Assembly (NCBI RefSeq): GCF_001864835.1
Contig: NZ_MJGI01000021.1
Span: 142,349-179,157 of the forward strand
Source: Curtobacterium sp. MCBA15_001
Lineage (GTDB): Bacteria > Actinomycetota > Actinomycetes > Actinomycetales > Microbacteriaceae
DNA: 36,809 bases
Reading direction: 5' to 3'
Both the position numbers and the translations under genes were made by a program. The notes below the pieces were generated by a model. The model was not told the origin of the DNA. It saw only the letters and a list, made by a program, of their open reading frames with translations, and did no database searches. Shown one piece after another: positions 8,501-16,700 of this stretch. The number at the start of each line of letters is the position of its first letter. Position 1 is the stretch's first letter.

Positions 8501-9846
8501 TGAGCCCGTCCGACCTGCACCTCTACGTGATCGACCACGGCAACGGCGGGATGCTCCCCCTCGCGCAGGCGCCGCACACCGGCGCCGTCGTCACCCCGCT
8601 CGAACCCGCGCGGCTCCCGCGGCTCATGGACCGGTTGGTCGAGGAGCTCGCCCGCCGCCAGGGGGTGCTCTCCCAGGCCGCCGTCGGCACCATCGTCGAC
8701 CAGCGCCGGAGCGCCGCCGCGGCCGACCGGCTGCCGTACGTCGTCGTCGCCGTGGACGGGTGGGACCGTGCCACGAGCTCGATGCAGCCCGAGGACCTGC
8801 TGCCCATCCGCGAGCAGATGACCCGGATCCTCCGCGAGGGCCCCGCCGCCGGCATCCGCGTCGTCGTCACCGGAGACAAGACCGTCGCCGCCGACCGCAT
8901 CGCCGGGTTCATCAGCGACCAGTACGTGCTGCCGATGCGCGACGTGAACGACTACCGCGGCGCCGGTGTCATGGTCCGCGAGCTGCCCGAGGCCGTCCCG
9001 GCCGGCCGGGTGTTCTTCGGTGCGACCGTCCGCGAGGCCCAGCTCGCCGTCCTCGGGCAGGACGCCGGCGCCGAAGCCCAGGCCGCCGCCCTGCGTGGCG
9101 CCGTCTCGACCGCGGTCGACCGCTGGTCCTCGACGGCCGACGAGCCCACGCAGGTCCCCTTCCGCGTCGACGCGCTGCCGTCCCGGATGTCCCTCGCCCA
9201 GGCGCAGGACCTGCCGGTCGCGACCGGGCACCCCCTCGACGGCCCCACCATCGGTGTCGGCGGCGACGAGCTCGCCCGGATCACGCTCGACTGGCCGGCC
9301 GCCGGCGGCTTCCAGGTCGTCGGCGAGCGCGGCACCGGCCGCTCGACCGCGCTCACCGCGCTCGCGCACCAGCTCGTGTGGGCCGGCGAGCCCGTCATCG
9401 CCGTGGCCACGAAGCCCTCCGTCTTCCAGCGCTGGGCGCGCGAGGCCGACGTGCCGCTCCTGACCGACCCGATGGGCTTCATGGACCTCGCCCCGGCGCT
9501 CGGCCGCTTCGAGGACCCCGTCGAGCGCATCACCGTGCTCATCGACGACGCCGAACTCGTGTCGAACACCCCGCTCGAGAACTCCCTGATGGGCGACCGT
9601 GCGCGCTTCGTGTTCGTCGTCGCGACCAACCCCGACGCCGCTGCGAAGACCTTCAGCGGACCCTACGGCGAAGTGCGACGGACACAGGAGGGCATGGTCC
9701 TCTCGCCGTCGAGCGCTCTGCAGGGGACCCAGCTGTTCGGACAGAAGGTGCCGAAGTGGATGGTCGGGCGACAGCCCGCCGGTGGCGGCGCGATCCACCG
9801 TCGCGGCGAGTGGACGCAGGTGCAGGTGCCGGACCCGGCCGCCTGA
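5506..9846 (+). CDS. FtsK/SpoIIIE-type type VII secretion ATPase, EssC-like
   Basis: A 1446-residue motor protein. Residues 1-65 look like a small ubiquitin/YukD-like lead. About 85-190 form an FHA-like domain (LRIGSS at 92-97, PHHATI near 111-116, GVVVNG, VVQIGSSVFRI). Two hydrophobic segments lie at about 228-268. A linker domain precedes three RecA-like modules. Module 1 has an intact Walker A GTTGSGKS (641-648) and Walker B LMIVIDEF with Asp753/Glu754, plus the LATQRP signature. Modules 2 (GGALSGRTT, 978-986) and 3 (GERGTGRS, 1273-1280) carry Arg where Walker A needs Lys. FHA first, membrane hairpin, then three ATPases is the EssC/YukBA arrangement of Firmicute type VIIb systems; mycobacterial EccC lacks the FHA part. 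It should power export of the WXG100 proteins and effector encoded downstream. The start overlaps the previous stop (ATGA). Confidence 0.92.
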   Translation: MTLRLSLQDTTFVVDATDVTSVAEVAAGLGVDPASIAPGTDPATSLGAAGILNGSTLPARAPSELPSGRARLEVVGGPFSGETVPLPLDGPLRIGSSGAMELCVADPFLRPHHATIALDHGSPDGLTTPALPGPLRAVLSVMDGAEGVVVNGQAVTGTADVVPADVVQIGSSVFRIGIEPWADADLAPDEVGMRGFNRSSRIMPPATPPTVVLPGDQPDDVDKTPMPWLSAVIPVVLGVTMAFVFARPIMLMMAAASPVMVVGTFLTQRSRAKKKGVKTFEEWRQDIADTRVRIAQLVREQRLDAWYRSVDPVVVRDIATRPLARLWERRKRDADALHVRVGVAEVPLQANFQGGKARNASPHHVGVAPAPVDVDLSAGVVGVAGPGDVTRALVRSMLAAVATLRSPRDTRIVVVCGDEDASRWEWTQWLPHTQQAEDGAFALIGNTDDARRERVRELAALVQTRSRAGSAVSARDFDSDVVLVVDGAREYRTLPGMVQVLEQGSLVGVHVVAIDSDRARLPEESRTVVAVDPDDRSLARLESDAEYHASVLLDGLSVPTAERIARSLCSIRHVSGVGDEGMLPTSVRYVDLLGVDLDDPAPIVARWQRSPRRTHVVVGAGADGEFAVDIAADGPHALVAGTTGSGKSEFLQALVVSLAMANRPDALNFVLVDYKGASAFADCSRLPHTVGMVTNLDARETERALTSLDAELKRRETVLRLPELGVKDVDAAWSKDPDAAARNGLARLMIVIDEFAELKTEHPDFIDGLVRIARVGRSLGVHLVLATQRPSGVITPEMQSNINLRVALRVTDRADSTDVLGSPEAALISQTTPGRGFVRAGLGAMPRGFQTARVAGIRQGVQRVQRQLPKIAPVDWEGVGYAPRFPVRRHAAAPVDHDDTDLRALVDVVTRATESLGIPKNSSPWLVPLPSLLPLTQVAGGAGAPTTITLGIEDVPGQQTQRPLTWDLESGTHLMFLGGALSGRTTALRTVLAQAVERMSPSDLHLYVIDHGNGGMLPLAQAPHTGAVVTPLEPARLPRLMDRLVEELARRQGVLSQAAVGTIVDQRRSAAAADRLPYVVVAVDGWDRATSSMQPEDLLPIREQMTRILREGPAAGIRVVVTGDKTVAADRIAGFISDQYVLPMRDVNDYRGAGVMVRELPEAVPAGRVFFGATVREAQLAVLGQDAGAEAQAAALRGAVSTAVDRWSSTADEPTQVPFRVDALPSRMSLAQAQDLPVATGHPLDGPTIGVGGDELARITLDWPAAGGFQVVGERGTGRSTALTALAHQLVWAGEPVIAVATKPSVFQRWAREADVPLLTDPMGFMDLAPALGRFEDPVERITVLIDDAELVSNTPLENSLMGDRARFVFVVATNPDAAAKTFSGPYGEVRRTQEGMVLSPSSALQGTQLFGQKVPKWMVGRQPAGGGAIHRRGEWTQVQVPDPAA

Positions 9847-9885
9847 CGGACCGCAGCCTCCGTGCCCGGCGATCCGAGCCTCCCG

Positions 9886-9891
9886 TAGGCT
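9886..9891 (+). promoter_or_regulatory. -10 box of a leaderless internal promoter
   Basis: TAGGCT ends six bases before ATG 9898, in the only sizeable gap (51 bases) of the early plus-strand run. It could give a second transcript for the FHA and membrane protein genes. Confidence 0.5.
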
Positions 9892-9897
9892 TGGTCC

Positions 9898-10482
9898 ATG
9901 GCTGCACGGTGCTCGTACTGCGGGGCCGAGCTCCGTCCGAACAGCATGTTCTGCCTGTCCTGCGGCCAGCTCGCGACCGGCGGTCGGCGGTCGACCCCCG
10001 CCCCGGTGAGCGACACGTCGGACGTGCCGCCGCAACCGTCGGCGTCGGTCCCGCCGCCGCCCGGCGCCGCGCCTGCCGCTCCTGCGCCCGTCCGTCCGTC
10101 CTTCCTCGCGGACGGCCAGGAGGCTCGGATCGCGGCTGCCCCGGCCCTCGCCGCACCCGGTCTGCCGCAGCTCGTCTTCACCACCGGGCAGACCCTGGTG
10201 GTGCGGGAGGGCACCGTGCTGCTCGGCCGGAGGCCGGAGGACATCGCGGCTGCAGAGGGAGCTGCGGCGTTCGCGTTGGACGACCCGGACCGGTCGACGT
10301 CTCGGGTGCACGCCGCCGTCGTCTTCGGGCCATCCGGGCTGCGCGTGGTCGACCGGGGATCGGGCAACGGGACCGTGCTGCGGCGCGGCGACCGCGAGGA
10401 CCGGTGCCCGGAGGGACTGCCCGTGGAACTGGTGCCGGGGGACGAGCTGTGGTTCGGGTCGGTGGGGGCGCGGGTCCGGTGA
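9898..10482 (+). CDS. Zinc-ribbon and FHA domain protein of the type VII locus
   Basis: A 194-residue protein. An N-terminal zinc ribbon uses Cys5, Cys8, Cys19 and Cys22 (CSYC ... CLSC). A Pro/Ala-rich linker (about 30-85) follows, then a C-terminal FHA domain with the family hallmarks: LLGRRPED at the start, SRVHA for phosphothreonine contact, and DRGSGNGT. FHA domains bind phosphothreonine peptides and regulate several secretion systems, including type VII (through EssC's own FHA domains) and type VI. No Ser/Thr kinase is in the window, so the phosphorylated partner is unknown. ATG 9898 sits behind a -10 box. The stop overlaps the GTG of the following membrane protein (GTGA). Confidence 0.88.
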   Translation: MAARCSYCGAELRPNSMFCLSCGQLATGGRRSTPAPVSDTSDVPPQPSASVPPPPGAAPAAPAPVRPSFLADGQEARIAAAPALAAPGLPQLVFTTGQTLVVREGTVLLGRRPEDIAAAEGAAAFALDDPDRSTSRVHAAVVFGPSGLRVVDRGSGNGTVLRRGDREDRCPEGLPVELVPGDELWFGSVGARVR

Positions 10483-11282
10483 CCGTCCTCGACGACGCCA
10501 CCCGGCAGAGCTGGCAGCAGTTCTTCGCGCAGGAGGGCCGTTTCGACGTGCACCACGACGCCGACCGGTTCCGGACCATCGAACGCAGGAACCTCCGCGA
10601 CGCGATCGTGCTCATCGTGTTCGTCGTCGTCGTGCTCGCGCTCGTGCTGCTCTGGGGCCGAGTCGGCCCCATCATCCTCGGCATGCTGCTCTTCGTCGTC
10701 GGCGGGACCCTGGCGCTCGTGCTGCTCCGACGTCGGCTGGCCTTGCTCCGCCCTGCGGGCGGAGCGCCCGGTCTCCTGCTCGGCGTGTCGAACAGCGGGC
10801 TGCACACCCCTCTCGTGCCGGTCATCGACTGGACCTCGGTGCGTGCGGTCTTCGCCGTCGACGAGTCGGCACGGCTGGAGCAGAAGCGCGGGCAACGGAC
10901 CGTCGCCGGGACGGCTGAGGTGTGGGCGGCCGGCAACGGCAAGGCCACGCGGCACCTGTGGTTCCTGCTCGAGGACGCCCCGGCCCTGCGGTCACAGGTC
11001 ACCGACCGACGATGGGCGAAGGGTTTCGAGACCTTCACGAACGCGAACGGGCCGGCGTTCGCGCAGTACGTCCTCGACCTCGACACCGTCCTGTCCCATG
11101 ACGACACCAGGAAGATCACGGCCGCCGTGCTGGTCCAGGCCGAGGCCCGCGGCATCCACGCGGTGGAGTCCCTCGGCGCGTCGGACTTCACCCACGACGC
11201 CAGCATGCTGAGCGGCGTCACCGACGACGGGGTCGTTCCCCCGAAGCCAGCGGACGTCCTCGGCAACCCGTTCCGGCACTAG
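10479..11282 (+). CDS. Two-span membrane protein of the type VII locus, paralogue A
   Basis: A 267-residue protein with an amphipathic N-terminus and two adjacent transmembrane helices (about residues 45-65 and 68-88: LIVFVVVVLALVLLW and IILGMLLFVVGGTLALVLL). A cytoplasmic domain of about 175 residues follows. That domain opens with GVSNSGLHTPLV..IDWTSVRAVFAV, resembling PH-like membrane-associated domains, and aligns with the next gene product. GTG 10479 overlaps the stop of the FHA gene as GTGA. Since no EccB, EccD or EccE homologue is present, this protein and its paralogue are the best candidates for membrane components of the secretion complex. The evidence is position and topology only. 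Confidence 0.75.
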   Translation: MTVLDDATRQSWQQFFAQEGRFDVHHDADRFRTIERRNLRDAIVLIVFVVVVLALVLLWGRVGPIILGMLLFVVGGTLALVLLRRRLALLRPAGGAPGLLLGVSNSGLHTPLVPVIDWTSVRAVFAVDESARLEQKRGQRTVAGTAEVWAAGNGKATRHLWFLLEDAPALRSQVTDRRWAKGFETFTNANGPAFAQYVLDLDTVLSHDDTRKITAAVLVQAEARGIHAVESLGASDFTHDASMLSGVTDDGVVPPKPADVLGNPFRH

Positions 11283-11336
11283 GCTGCTGCGGGAACCCGG
11301 CGGGCGGCGCCGGGCCGACAGACGACGAGGGGCGAC

Positions 11337-12086
11337 GTGTCGATGATGCCTGACGTACCGGCGGGTCCGCGGCCCGTGACGATCACGCCGGATCCGGAGC
11401 GGTACGCCGCAGTCGTGCGACGTGAGCGGGCGACACTCGTCGGCACCGTCGTCGTGGTCGTCGCCGCAGAAGTCGTGACGAGCGTGCTCGGACTGCTCGG
11501 CCCCATCATCGTCGCGCACGGCCTGACGCTCGTGGCCGCCTTCTACTTCCTCTCCGTGCTGCGCTTCCGCCGCAACCGGATGGCCCAGACGCTCGGCGAC
11601 ACCGCGCGCGGGATCACCGTGTCGGACGCCGGAGTGGACGTCCCGGTCCTCGGCACGGTGTCGTGGCAGGAGATCGTCGCCGTCTTCACCGTGGTGGATC
11701 AGGACCGCGCCGACCGGTACGCCCGGTCTCGCGGCGTCCGAGGGGTCGCCGAGCGCTGGACGCAGTCGGTCGGCTCTGCCGACCACTACCTGACGATCGC
11801 CGTCGCTGACGGCCCCGCGCTCCGCCAGCGCGTCGATCCGCCGCGCTACCGCCGATGGGTCAAGCTCTGGGCCCGCTCCGGTGCGCCCGACTTCGGCGCG
11901 GTCCAGCTCGTCGGCGACTCGTACTACACCGATGCGGACGCCGACCTGCTCGACCACACCCTCCGCGCCTTCGCTGCTGCTCGAGGGCTGCCGGCCTCGA
12001 GGACGGCGAACATGCTCGAGCAGGGCGAGTTCTTCCGGACCAACTCCGGCATCGCGGTCTTCGACGGCCGACCGGAAGCGAAGTGA
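11337..12086 (+). CDS. Two-span membrane protein of the type VII locus, paralogue B
   Basis: A 249-residue protein with two transmembrane helices (about 36-56 and 58-78: LVGTVVVVVAAEVVTSVLG and IIVAHGLTLVAAFYFLSVL) and a cytoplasmic domain starting GITVSDAGVDVPVL..VSWQEIVAVFTVVDQ. This lines up with the matching stretch of the preceding protein, including the invariant W and AVF, so the two genes look like an old tandem duplication. GTG 11337 has the purine-rich site GACGAGGGGCG just upstream. The stop overlaps the next start (GTGA). Function unknown; probably part of the membrane complex. Confidence 0.72.
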   Translation: MSMMPDVPAGPRPVTITPDPERYAAVVRRERATLVGTVVVVVAAEVVTSVLGLLGPIIVAHGLTLVAAFYFLSVLRFRRNRMAQTLGDTARGITVSDAGVDVPVLGTVSWQEIVAVFTVVDQDRADRYARSRGVRGVAERWTQSVGSADHYLTIAVADGPALRQRVDPPRYRRWVKLWARSGAPDFGAVQLVGDSYYTDADADLLDHTLRAFAAARGLPASRTANMLEQGEFFRTNSGIAVFDGRPEAK

Positions 12087-12421
12087 CCGGGATGTCCGAC
12101 GACGCCACTGCCGAGCTCTGCAGCAGGTTCCGCGGGCCGGTCATGGACGTGGTCGCGGCCGCGATCGGCGCTCAGGGCGCGGACGGGTTCCTCCCGGTGT
12201 CCCAGACGGTGGAGCGGCTCCGTGCCGTGACGAGCGACGCCACGGCGTTGTCGGTCGACGCGGGCCTGGCCCGGTGGACCGCATCAGCACCCGTCTTCTT
12301 CGCCGAGGTCGACCGCGCGCTCGAGCACCGCGACGGGCCGGCGCTGTGGGCTGCGGTCACGCATCCCGAGCACGGCGTCGACCTGCTCGGGAAGGCCTGC
12401 ACGGGGCATCCCGGCTGGTGA
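12083..12421 (+). CDS. Small uncharacterised protein of the type VII locus
   Basis: A 112-residue, mostly helical, soluble-looking protein without cysteine clusters or membrane segments. It is not a WXG100 protein: the centre lacks WxG, although Trp-containing helices are present near residues 64 and 88. I recognise no family. GTG 12083 overlaps the preceding stop as GTGA, the pattern used throughout this locus; ATG 12092, three codons later, is the alternative. Its place between the membrane proteins and the WXG100 genes suggests a chaperone or adaptor role, unproven. Confidence 0.6.
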   Translation: MTGMSDDATAELCSRFRGPVMDVVAAAIGAQGADGFLPVSQTVERLRAVTSDATALSVDAGLARWTASAPVFFAEVDRALEHRDGPALWAAVTHPEHGVDLLGKACTGHPGW

Positions 12422-12432
12422 GTTGGTCGATG

Positions 12433-12453
12433 CGTCGACATGGAAAGTCGACG
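12433..12453. promoter_or_regulatory. Perfect 7-bp hairpin overlapping the WXG100 promoter
   Basis: CGTCGAC, a seven-base loop, then GTCGACG, ten bases after the stop of the preceding gene. It may terminate the upstream transcript or act as an operator, because it overlaps the putative -35 element of the following promoter. Confidence 0.4.
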
Positions 12454-12477
12454 GATCGCCACAGTTCTGAGTAGCCT
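12448..12477 (+). promoter_or_regulatory. Putative promoter of the WXG100/effector operon
   Basis: A TCGACG -35-like element and a TAGCCT -10 box (12472-12477) are separated by 18 bases. Transcription would start about 115 bases before the first WXG100 gene. This is the largest gap in the plus-strand run, which supports a separate promoter for the secreted substrates. Confidence 0.45.
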
Positions 12478-12601
12478 TCGTTGCAGCACGCAGCAACGAC
12501 CATGCTGCTGCCCGGTCCGACGCCCGAACAGCGGTCGGACCGACCGGGGGGTAGGTCAACGGATCGACCCCAGGACACACCAGTGTTTCTTGGAGGGAAC
12601 C

Positions 12602-12892
12602 ATGGCGGACATCCGCGTCACTTCCGAATCGCTCTCGGGCGTCTCGAACCAGCTGCAGTCCGGCTCGCAGTCGATCGAGTCGCAGCTGCAGAACCTCAAG
12701 TCCCTCGTCGACGGTCTCGTCGGCGGCGACTGGTCGGGCGCAGCGTCCGGCTCGTTCCAGGACCTGTACCAGCAGTGGGACCAGTCGGCCGTGCAGCTGA
12801 AGGAGTCCCTCGCGGGCATCAGCCAGCTGCTCTCGCGCGCAGCCCTGTCGTACGAGGAGTCCGAGAACTCGATCTCCGGCACGTTCCGCTGA
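12602..12892 (+). CDS. WXG100 family protein (ESAT-6-like), first
   Basis: A 96-residue protein of exact family size, predicted as a helical hairpin with the turn motif Trp44-Ser-Gly46. A type VII export signal YxxxE sits at Tyr84-Glu88 near the C-terminus. WXG100 proteins are exported as dimers through the type VII motor and are required for secretion of larger substrates. The start is well defined by a strong GGAGGG ribosome binding site seven bases ahead. It is the first gene of the substrate operon and is followed by a hairpin that may favour its expression over the genes downstream. Confidence 0.93.
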   Translation: MADIRVTSESLSGVSNQLQSGSQSIESQLQNLKSLVDGLVGGDWSGAASGSFQDLYQQWDQSAVQLKESLAGISQLLSRAALSYEESENSISGTFR

Positions 12893-12898
12893 TCCGTC

Positions 12899-12923
12899 GG
12901 CCCGGAGCCGAGCGCTCCGGGCC
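12899..12923. terminator. Hairpin after the first WXG100 gene, possible partial terminator
   Basis: A perfect 9-bp stem (GGCCCGGAG / CTCCGGGCC) with a 7-base loop begins six bases after the stop. There is no U-tract, so it may be a leaky terminator or an mRNA 3' stabiliser. A weaker 7-bp hairpin follows at 12937-12956. Confidence 0.55.
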
Positions 12924-12986
12924 CTCCAGCAGCACCGATCGACCACGGCGTCGATCACCGGAGCCGGCCGATCCGCGGGGGTACCA

Positions 12987-13463
12987 ATGGCGCAGTACAG
13001 AGTCAGGACCGAGACACTCGGTCAGGTGGCACAGACGTTGCAGTCCGTCGTCACGACGTTCGAGTCGCAGGTCGGCTCGACGAACTCGCACGTGCAGAGC
13101 GTCGTCGACGTGATCTGGAAGGGCGAGGACGCTGCGACGTTCCAGCGCTCCTGGACCGACTTCCAGGCCGGATCTGCGGCACTCGCGGCCACACTCCGCG
13201 ACCTCGCCGAGCGCCTCCGCCAGGCGGGCGCGTCCTACGAGCTCAACGAGACCGGTCTCTCCGGCAACTTCCTCGAGAACAAGCACGTCGTCCCCGTCCG
13301 CAGGATCGACGGTGCGGCCGGGGAGACGACGGCACCCGCAGCCGCGAGCGGGACGGTCATCAGCGCGGGTGGTGTGACCGGCGGCAACGGCGTCGACGAC
13401 CGAGCGAAGACGGCGCGTCGGGTCGTCGCTGCCCCCACGGACTCGGCTGGCACCGATGAGTGA
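12987..13463 (+). CDS. WXG100-like protein with C-terminal extension
   Basis: A 158-residue protein. Residues 1-100 are a WXG100 helical hairpin with Trp44-Lys-Gly46 and the export signal YxxxE at Tyr84-Glu88, both at the same positions as in the first WXG100 protein. The extra ~58 residues are an Ala/Thr/Gly/Val-rich, probably unstructured tail not found in typical family members. The start has a GCGGGGG ribosome binding site. The coding end overlaps the next start by eight bases (ATGAGTGA), so stoichiometric synthesis with the third WXG100 protein, possibly as its dimer partner, is likely. Confidence 0.88.
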   Translation: MAQYRVRTETLGQVAQTLQSVVTTFESQVGSTNSHVQSVVDVIWKGEDAATFQRSWTDFQAGSAALAATLRDLAERLRQAGASYELNETGLSGNFLENKHVVPVRRIDGAAGETTAPAAASGTVISAGGVTGGNGVDDRAKTARRVVAAPTDSAGTDE

Positions 13464-13764
13464 GCAGCAGGCGGACATCGCCACCCTCACCCAGCTCGTG
13501 CAGTCGATGACGCAGCTCCACGAGTACTGCCTCCTGCTTCAGCAGGGCGCGCAGTCGTTCGCAGCCGTACTGCCGGCCGAGTGGCAAGGCGCCGCGATGA
13601 CGTCGTTCCAGGCGACCTTCCAGCAGTGGTCCGCCCAGGCGACCACACTCGGGACCGCCGCCGAGGGGCTCACCCAGCACGCGACGCTCGTGCTCCAGGC
13701 GTACCAGCAGACCATCGACGCGCTCGACACCGCCTGGAACGACTTCCAGGCACAGCTCGCGTGA
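13456..13764 (+). CDS. WXG100-like protein, third
   Basis: A 102-residue all-helical protein of WXG100 size with Trp43-Gln-Gly45 at the hairpin turn. Unlike its two neighbours, it does not show YxxxD/E at the equivalent place: Tyr83 is followed by an Asp at +5, not an acidic residue at +4. In heterodimeric ESX pairs only one partner needs the signal, so it may travel with the product of 12987-13463, whose gene it overlaps by eight bases. It lies 31 bases ahead of the large effector gene and may also serve as that effector's dedicated partner. Confidence 0.85.
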   Translation: MSEQQADIATLTQLVQSMTQLHEYCLLLQQGAQSFAAVLPAEWQGAAMTSFQATFQQWSAQATTLGTAAEGLTQHATLVLQAYQQTIDALDTAWNDFQAQLA

Positions 13765-13795
13765 CCCGCGGCCACGGACAAGGGGATCCCACCGC

Positions 13796-16700
13796 ATGAC
13801 GAACGTCCGCCTCGACGCCTTCGGCATCGCCCGCGACGGCAACGACATGGCCACGGCCTCGCACGACCTCGCGACGGCGTGGCGCTCACTGCACTCGGTC
13901 CTGTCGTCGTCCGGCGGCATGGCCGGACCCGACGAGGCGTCGAAGGAGTGGATCGACTCCTACGACTCGATCGCCTCGCAGGCGGGCGAAGCCAGCGAGG
14001 GTGTCGCCCAGACCCTGGCCGCCTTCGACTCGATCATGGGCGCCACGGGCGCAGCGTACAAGCGTGCCGAGCTCGCGGGCGCGTTCCAGGACAGCGACGG
14101 CGGCATCTCGGTCCCGACACACGACATCAGCCTCCCCACGTCGGTCCCCACCGCGATGGGCGAGGGCTGGCCCGGCGCCCTCGGCGAGTTCCAGGGCTGG
14201 GTCGAAGAGGCGCTCGCCTCGATGGGCCTCCACCTGCCGCTCGCGGACACGGACAAGATGGGCACCGCGGTCAGCGCGTGGGAGGCGTACCGCGACCAGC
14301 TGACGACCGTGCACGGCAGCATCACCGCGGGCCTCGCGGTCGCCGCCGCCTCGGAGATCCCGCAGTGGGCGGCGATGAGCGGCGCCCGCGACTCGATCGC
14401 GAAGGTCGTCAAGTCCATGGGCGAGGCCTCGGACGAGGCGATCACGGCGCTCCACGGTCTCATCCAGCAGACCGTCGACGCCCGCAACGAGATCATGGAC
14501 ATCGTCAAGGAGCTGGCGATCGCCGTCGGTGTCGAGGTCGGTGTCAGCATCGCGCTGAGCTTCTTCACCTTCGGGGCATCCGCCGTCGTCGGCGCCGCCG
14601 CGACGTCCGCGACGGTCATGCGCTTCGTGGTGCGCATCGCCGAGGTCATCAACCGGCTGATCGGCCTGTCGCGCATCCCGCGTGCGGCGATCGAGAACGG
14701 CGTCCGCCTCTTCCAGGCGGTCGGCCGCGGCTCGAAGTTCGCCAAGATCGCCGGCGAGACCTTCAAGGGGATGACCACCGGCGTCATCTCGCAGGGGTTC
14801 AGCAACACCCTCGTCGAGGGCAAGTCCTTCACCGACGGCTGGACCGGCGCGCTGCTCGGCGGTGCGGTCGGTGGCAGCATCGGCGGTGGCCTGGGACTCA
14901 TCGGCCGCACGGGCGCCGGCGCCGCGACGCGGACCACCGCGACGCACGTCGTGCTCTCCACGGGACGCGGCGCCGCCACCGGTGCGGCGTCGGGGGTCGC
15001 GGGTGACTACGTGGCCGCCAAGACCAACGGGCAGGACTTCAACGTCATCCGGTCGCTCGTCTTCGGCACCGTCGGCGGTGGTGCTGCGGACGGCATCCAC
15101 GGCGGCTTCGAGGCGCGCGGCGCCCACGCGAGCGCCGGGTCGGACGCACACGGCAGCACCGGGACACACGACTCGACCGGCGTCCACAGCACGGACGTCG
15201 ACCTCGACGTCTCCCCGAACGACCTGGCGACCGGTGTCGACCCCGCGGCCACGACGGACGCAACGGCTTCGGCGCACGCTGCCGCCGCGCACACCACTGC
15301 GCCTCCGCGGTCGGTCACCGCCGCGCATGCCGAGGGCACCTCGCACACGGCCACGGCCACGGCCACGGCCACGGGCGCATCAGGCACGACCGCGCGCACC
15401 GATGCCCCGGTGGTCTCGGGCGCAGCACACACGCCGACGGCGTCGGCGTCACACGTCGGCGAACGCCCGCACGTCGACGGTTCACAGACGCCGGTCGTCA
15501 CCGGTGCGGGGCACGGCGGGGCCACCACCGCGCACGGCGGCGGCGAGACCGGCGTCACGCACGCGGACCACGTCGACGCCTCGTCGCACGACGTCGGTGC
15601 AGGACACGCCGAGGGGCCCGGGCACACGGATCTGCCCACCAACTCGGAGCCGACCACGCACGCGGATGCTCCGGCGCACGCGGAGACTCCAGCGCACGCG
15701 GAGGCACCCACGCCAACGGAGACTGCTGCACTCGCGGACACTCCCGCGCACACGGAGACGCCTGCCCACACGGACGCTCCCGCACACGCTGAAGCACCTG
15801 CGCACACGGACGGTCCAGTCGGCTCCTCGCGAGACGCCGTGCCGCACGACACCGCTGCGGACCCGACGCCGTCCCCCCAAGGGTCCGAACACGTGGACAC
15901 GCTGTCGACCACATCCGAGCACGTGAACGGCGGCGAAGTGCGTGACGCTGTCTCGCACGCGGAGTCCCCGTCCCACGCGGACATCACCTCCGCCGAGTCC
16001 AGGATCACGAGCGCAGCGACCCACGAACAGCCCGCCTCGCTCCACGGCCGCGACGCGACCGACGGACCGGCCTCGGTGACCGAGTCGCACATCTCGCACA
16101 CGGGCACCACGCACGCTCCGCACGACACCACGACGTCCACCACCCACGAGTCGGCGGACTCGCCCGCCGAGCGCGTGGACGGCGAGCAGCGGCCCGGAGC
16201 GCAGACAGTCGACGAGACGAGTGCCGACCATGCGACCGGCGATCCGGAGCACGCCACCGCTTCGGGCGCTGCTGCCGCGACGGCGGTCGCAGCGGGCCAC
16301 CCTGCCATCGCGCACAGCGGGACGCCGATGCGATCGAACGCAGCGGTGGATCCGGAGCTCAGCCCGTCGAATCGAGGCGAAACTGCCGCGCCCACGGCGG
16401 ACGGGCTGTCCGGCGCCGAGACGACGACGGGGCCGTCTGGCGACGATCTCCGCACGCGCCACCTGACGGACCTGGATCAGGGCGAGATCGATCGACTCAC
16501 GGCGATCAACGACGTGGATCGTGTCGTCCTTTCCGGCGAAGAGATCCGGAAGGTCATCGGCCCGGCCGAGGCGCAGAAGATCCTCGGTGGCGATCGCTTC
16601 GATTCGCTCGTCAACGGCTCCTACGGAGCCGTCCCCGGCACCAAGCACCCAGAACTCCAGGTCCTGATCGGGTTCCATGCGCGGGAGTCGGCATCGACAC

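Noticed and set aside
12481..13113. 210-residue open frame across the first WXG100 gene and gap
   Set aside because: Arg/Pro/Ser-rich shadow in another frame of two clear WXG100 genes.
15346..15374. CCACGG tandem repeat as a phase-variation switch
   Set aside because: The unit is six bases, so slippage cannot change the frame; it only adds or removes Thr-Ala pairs.
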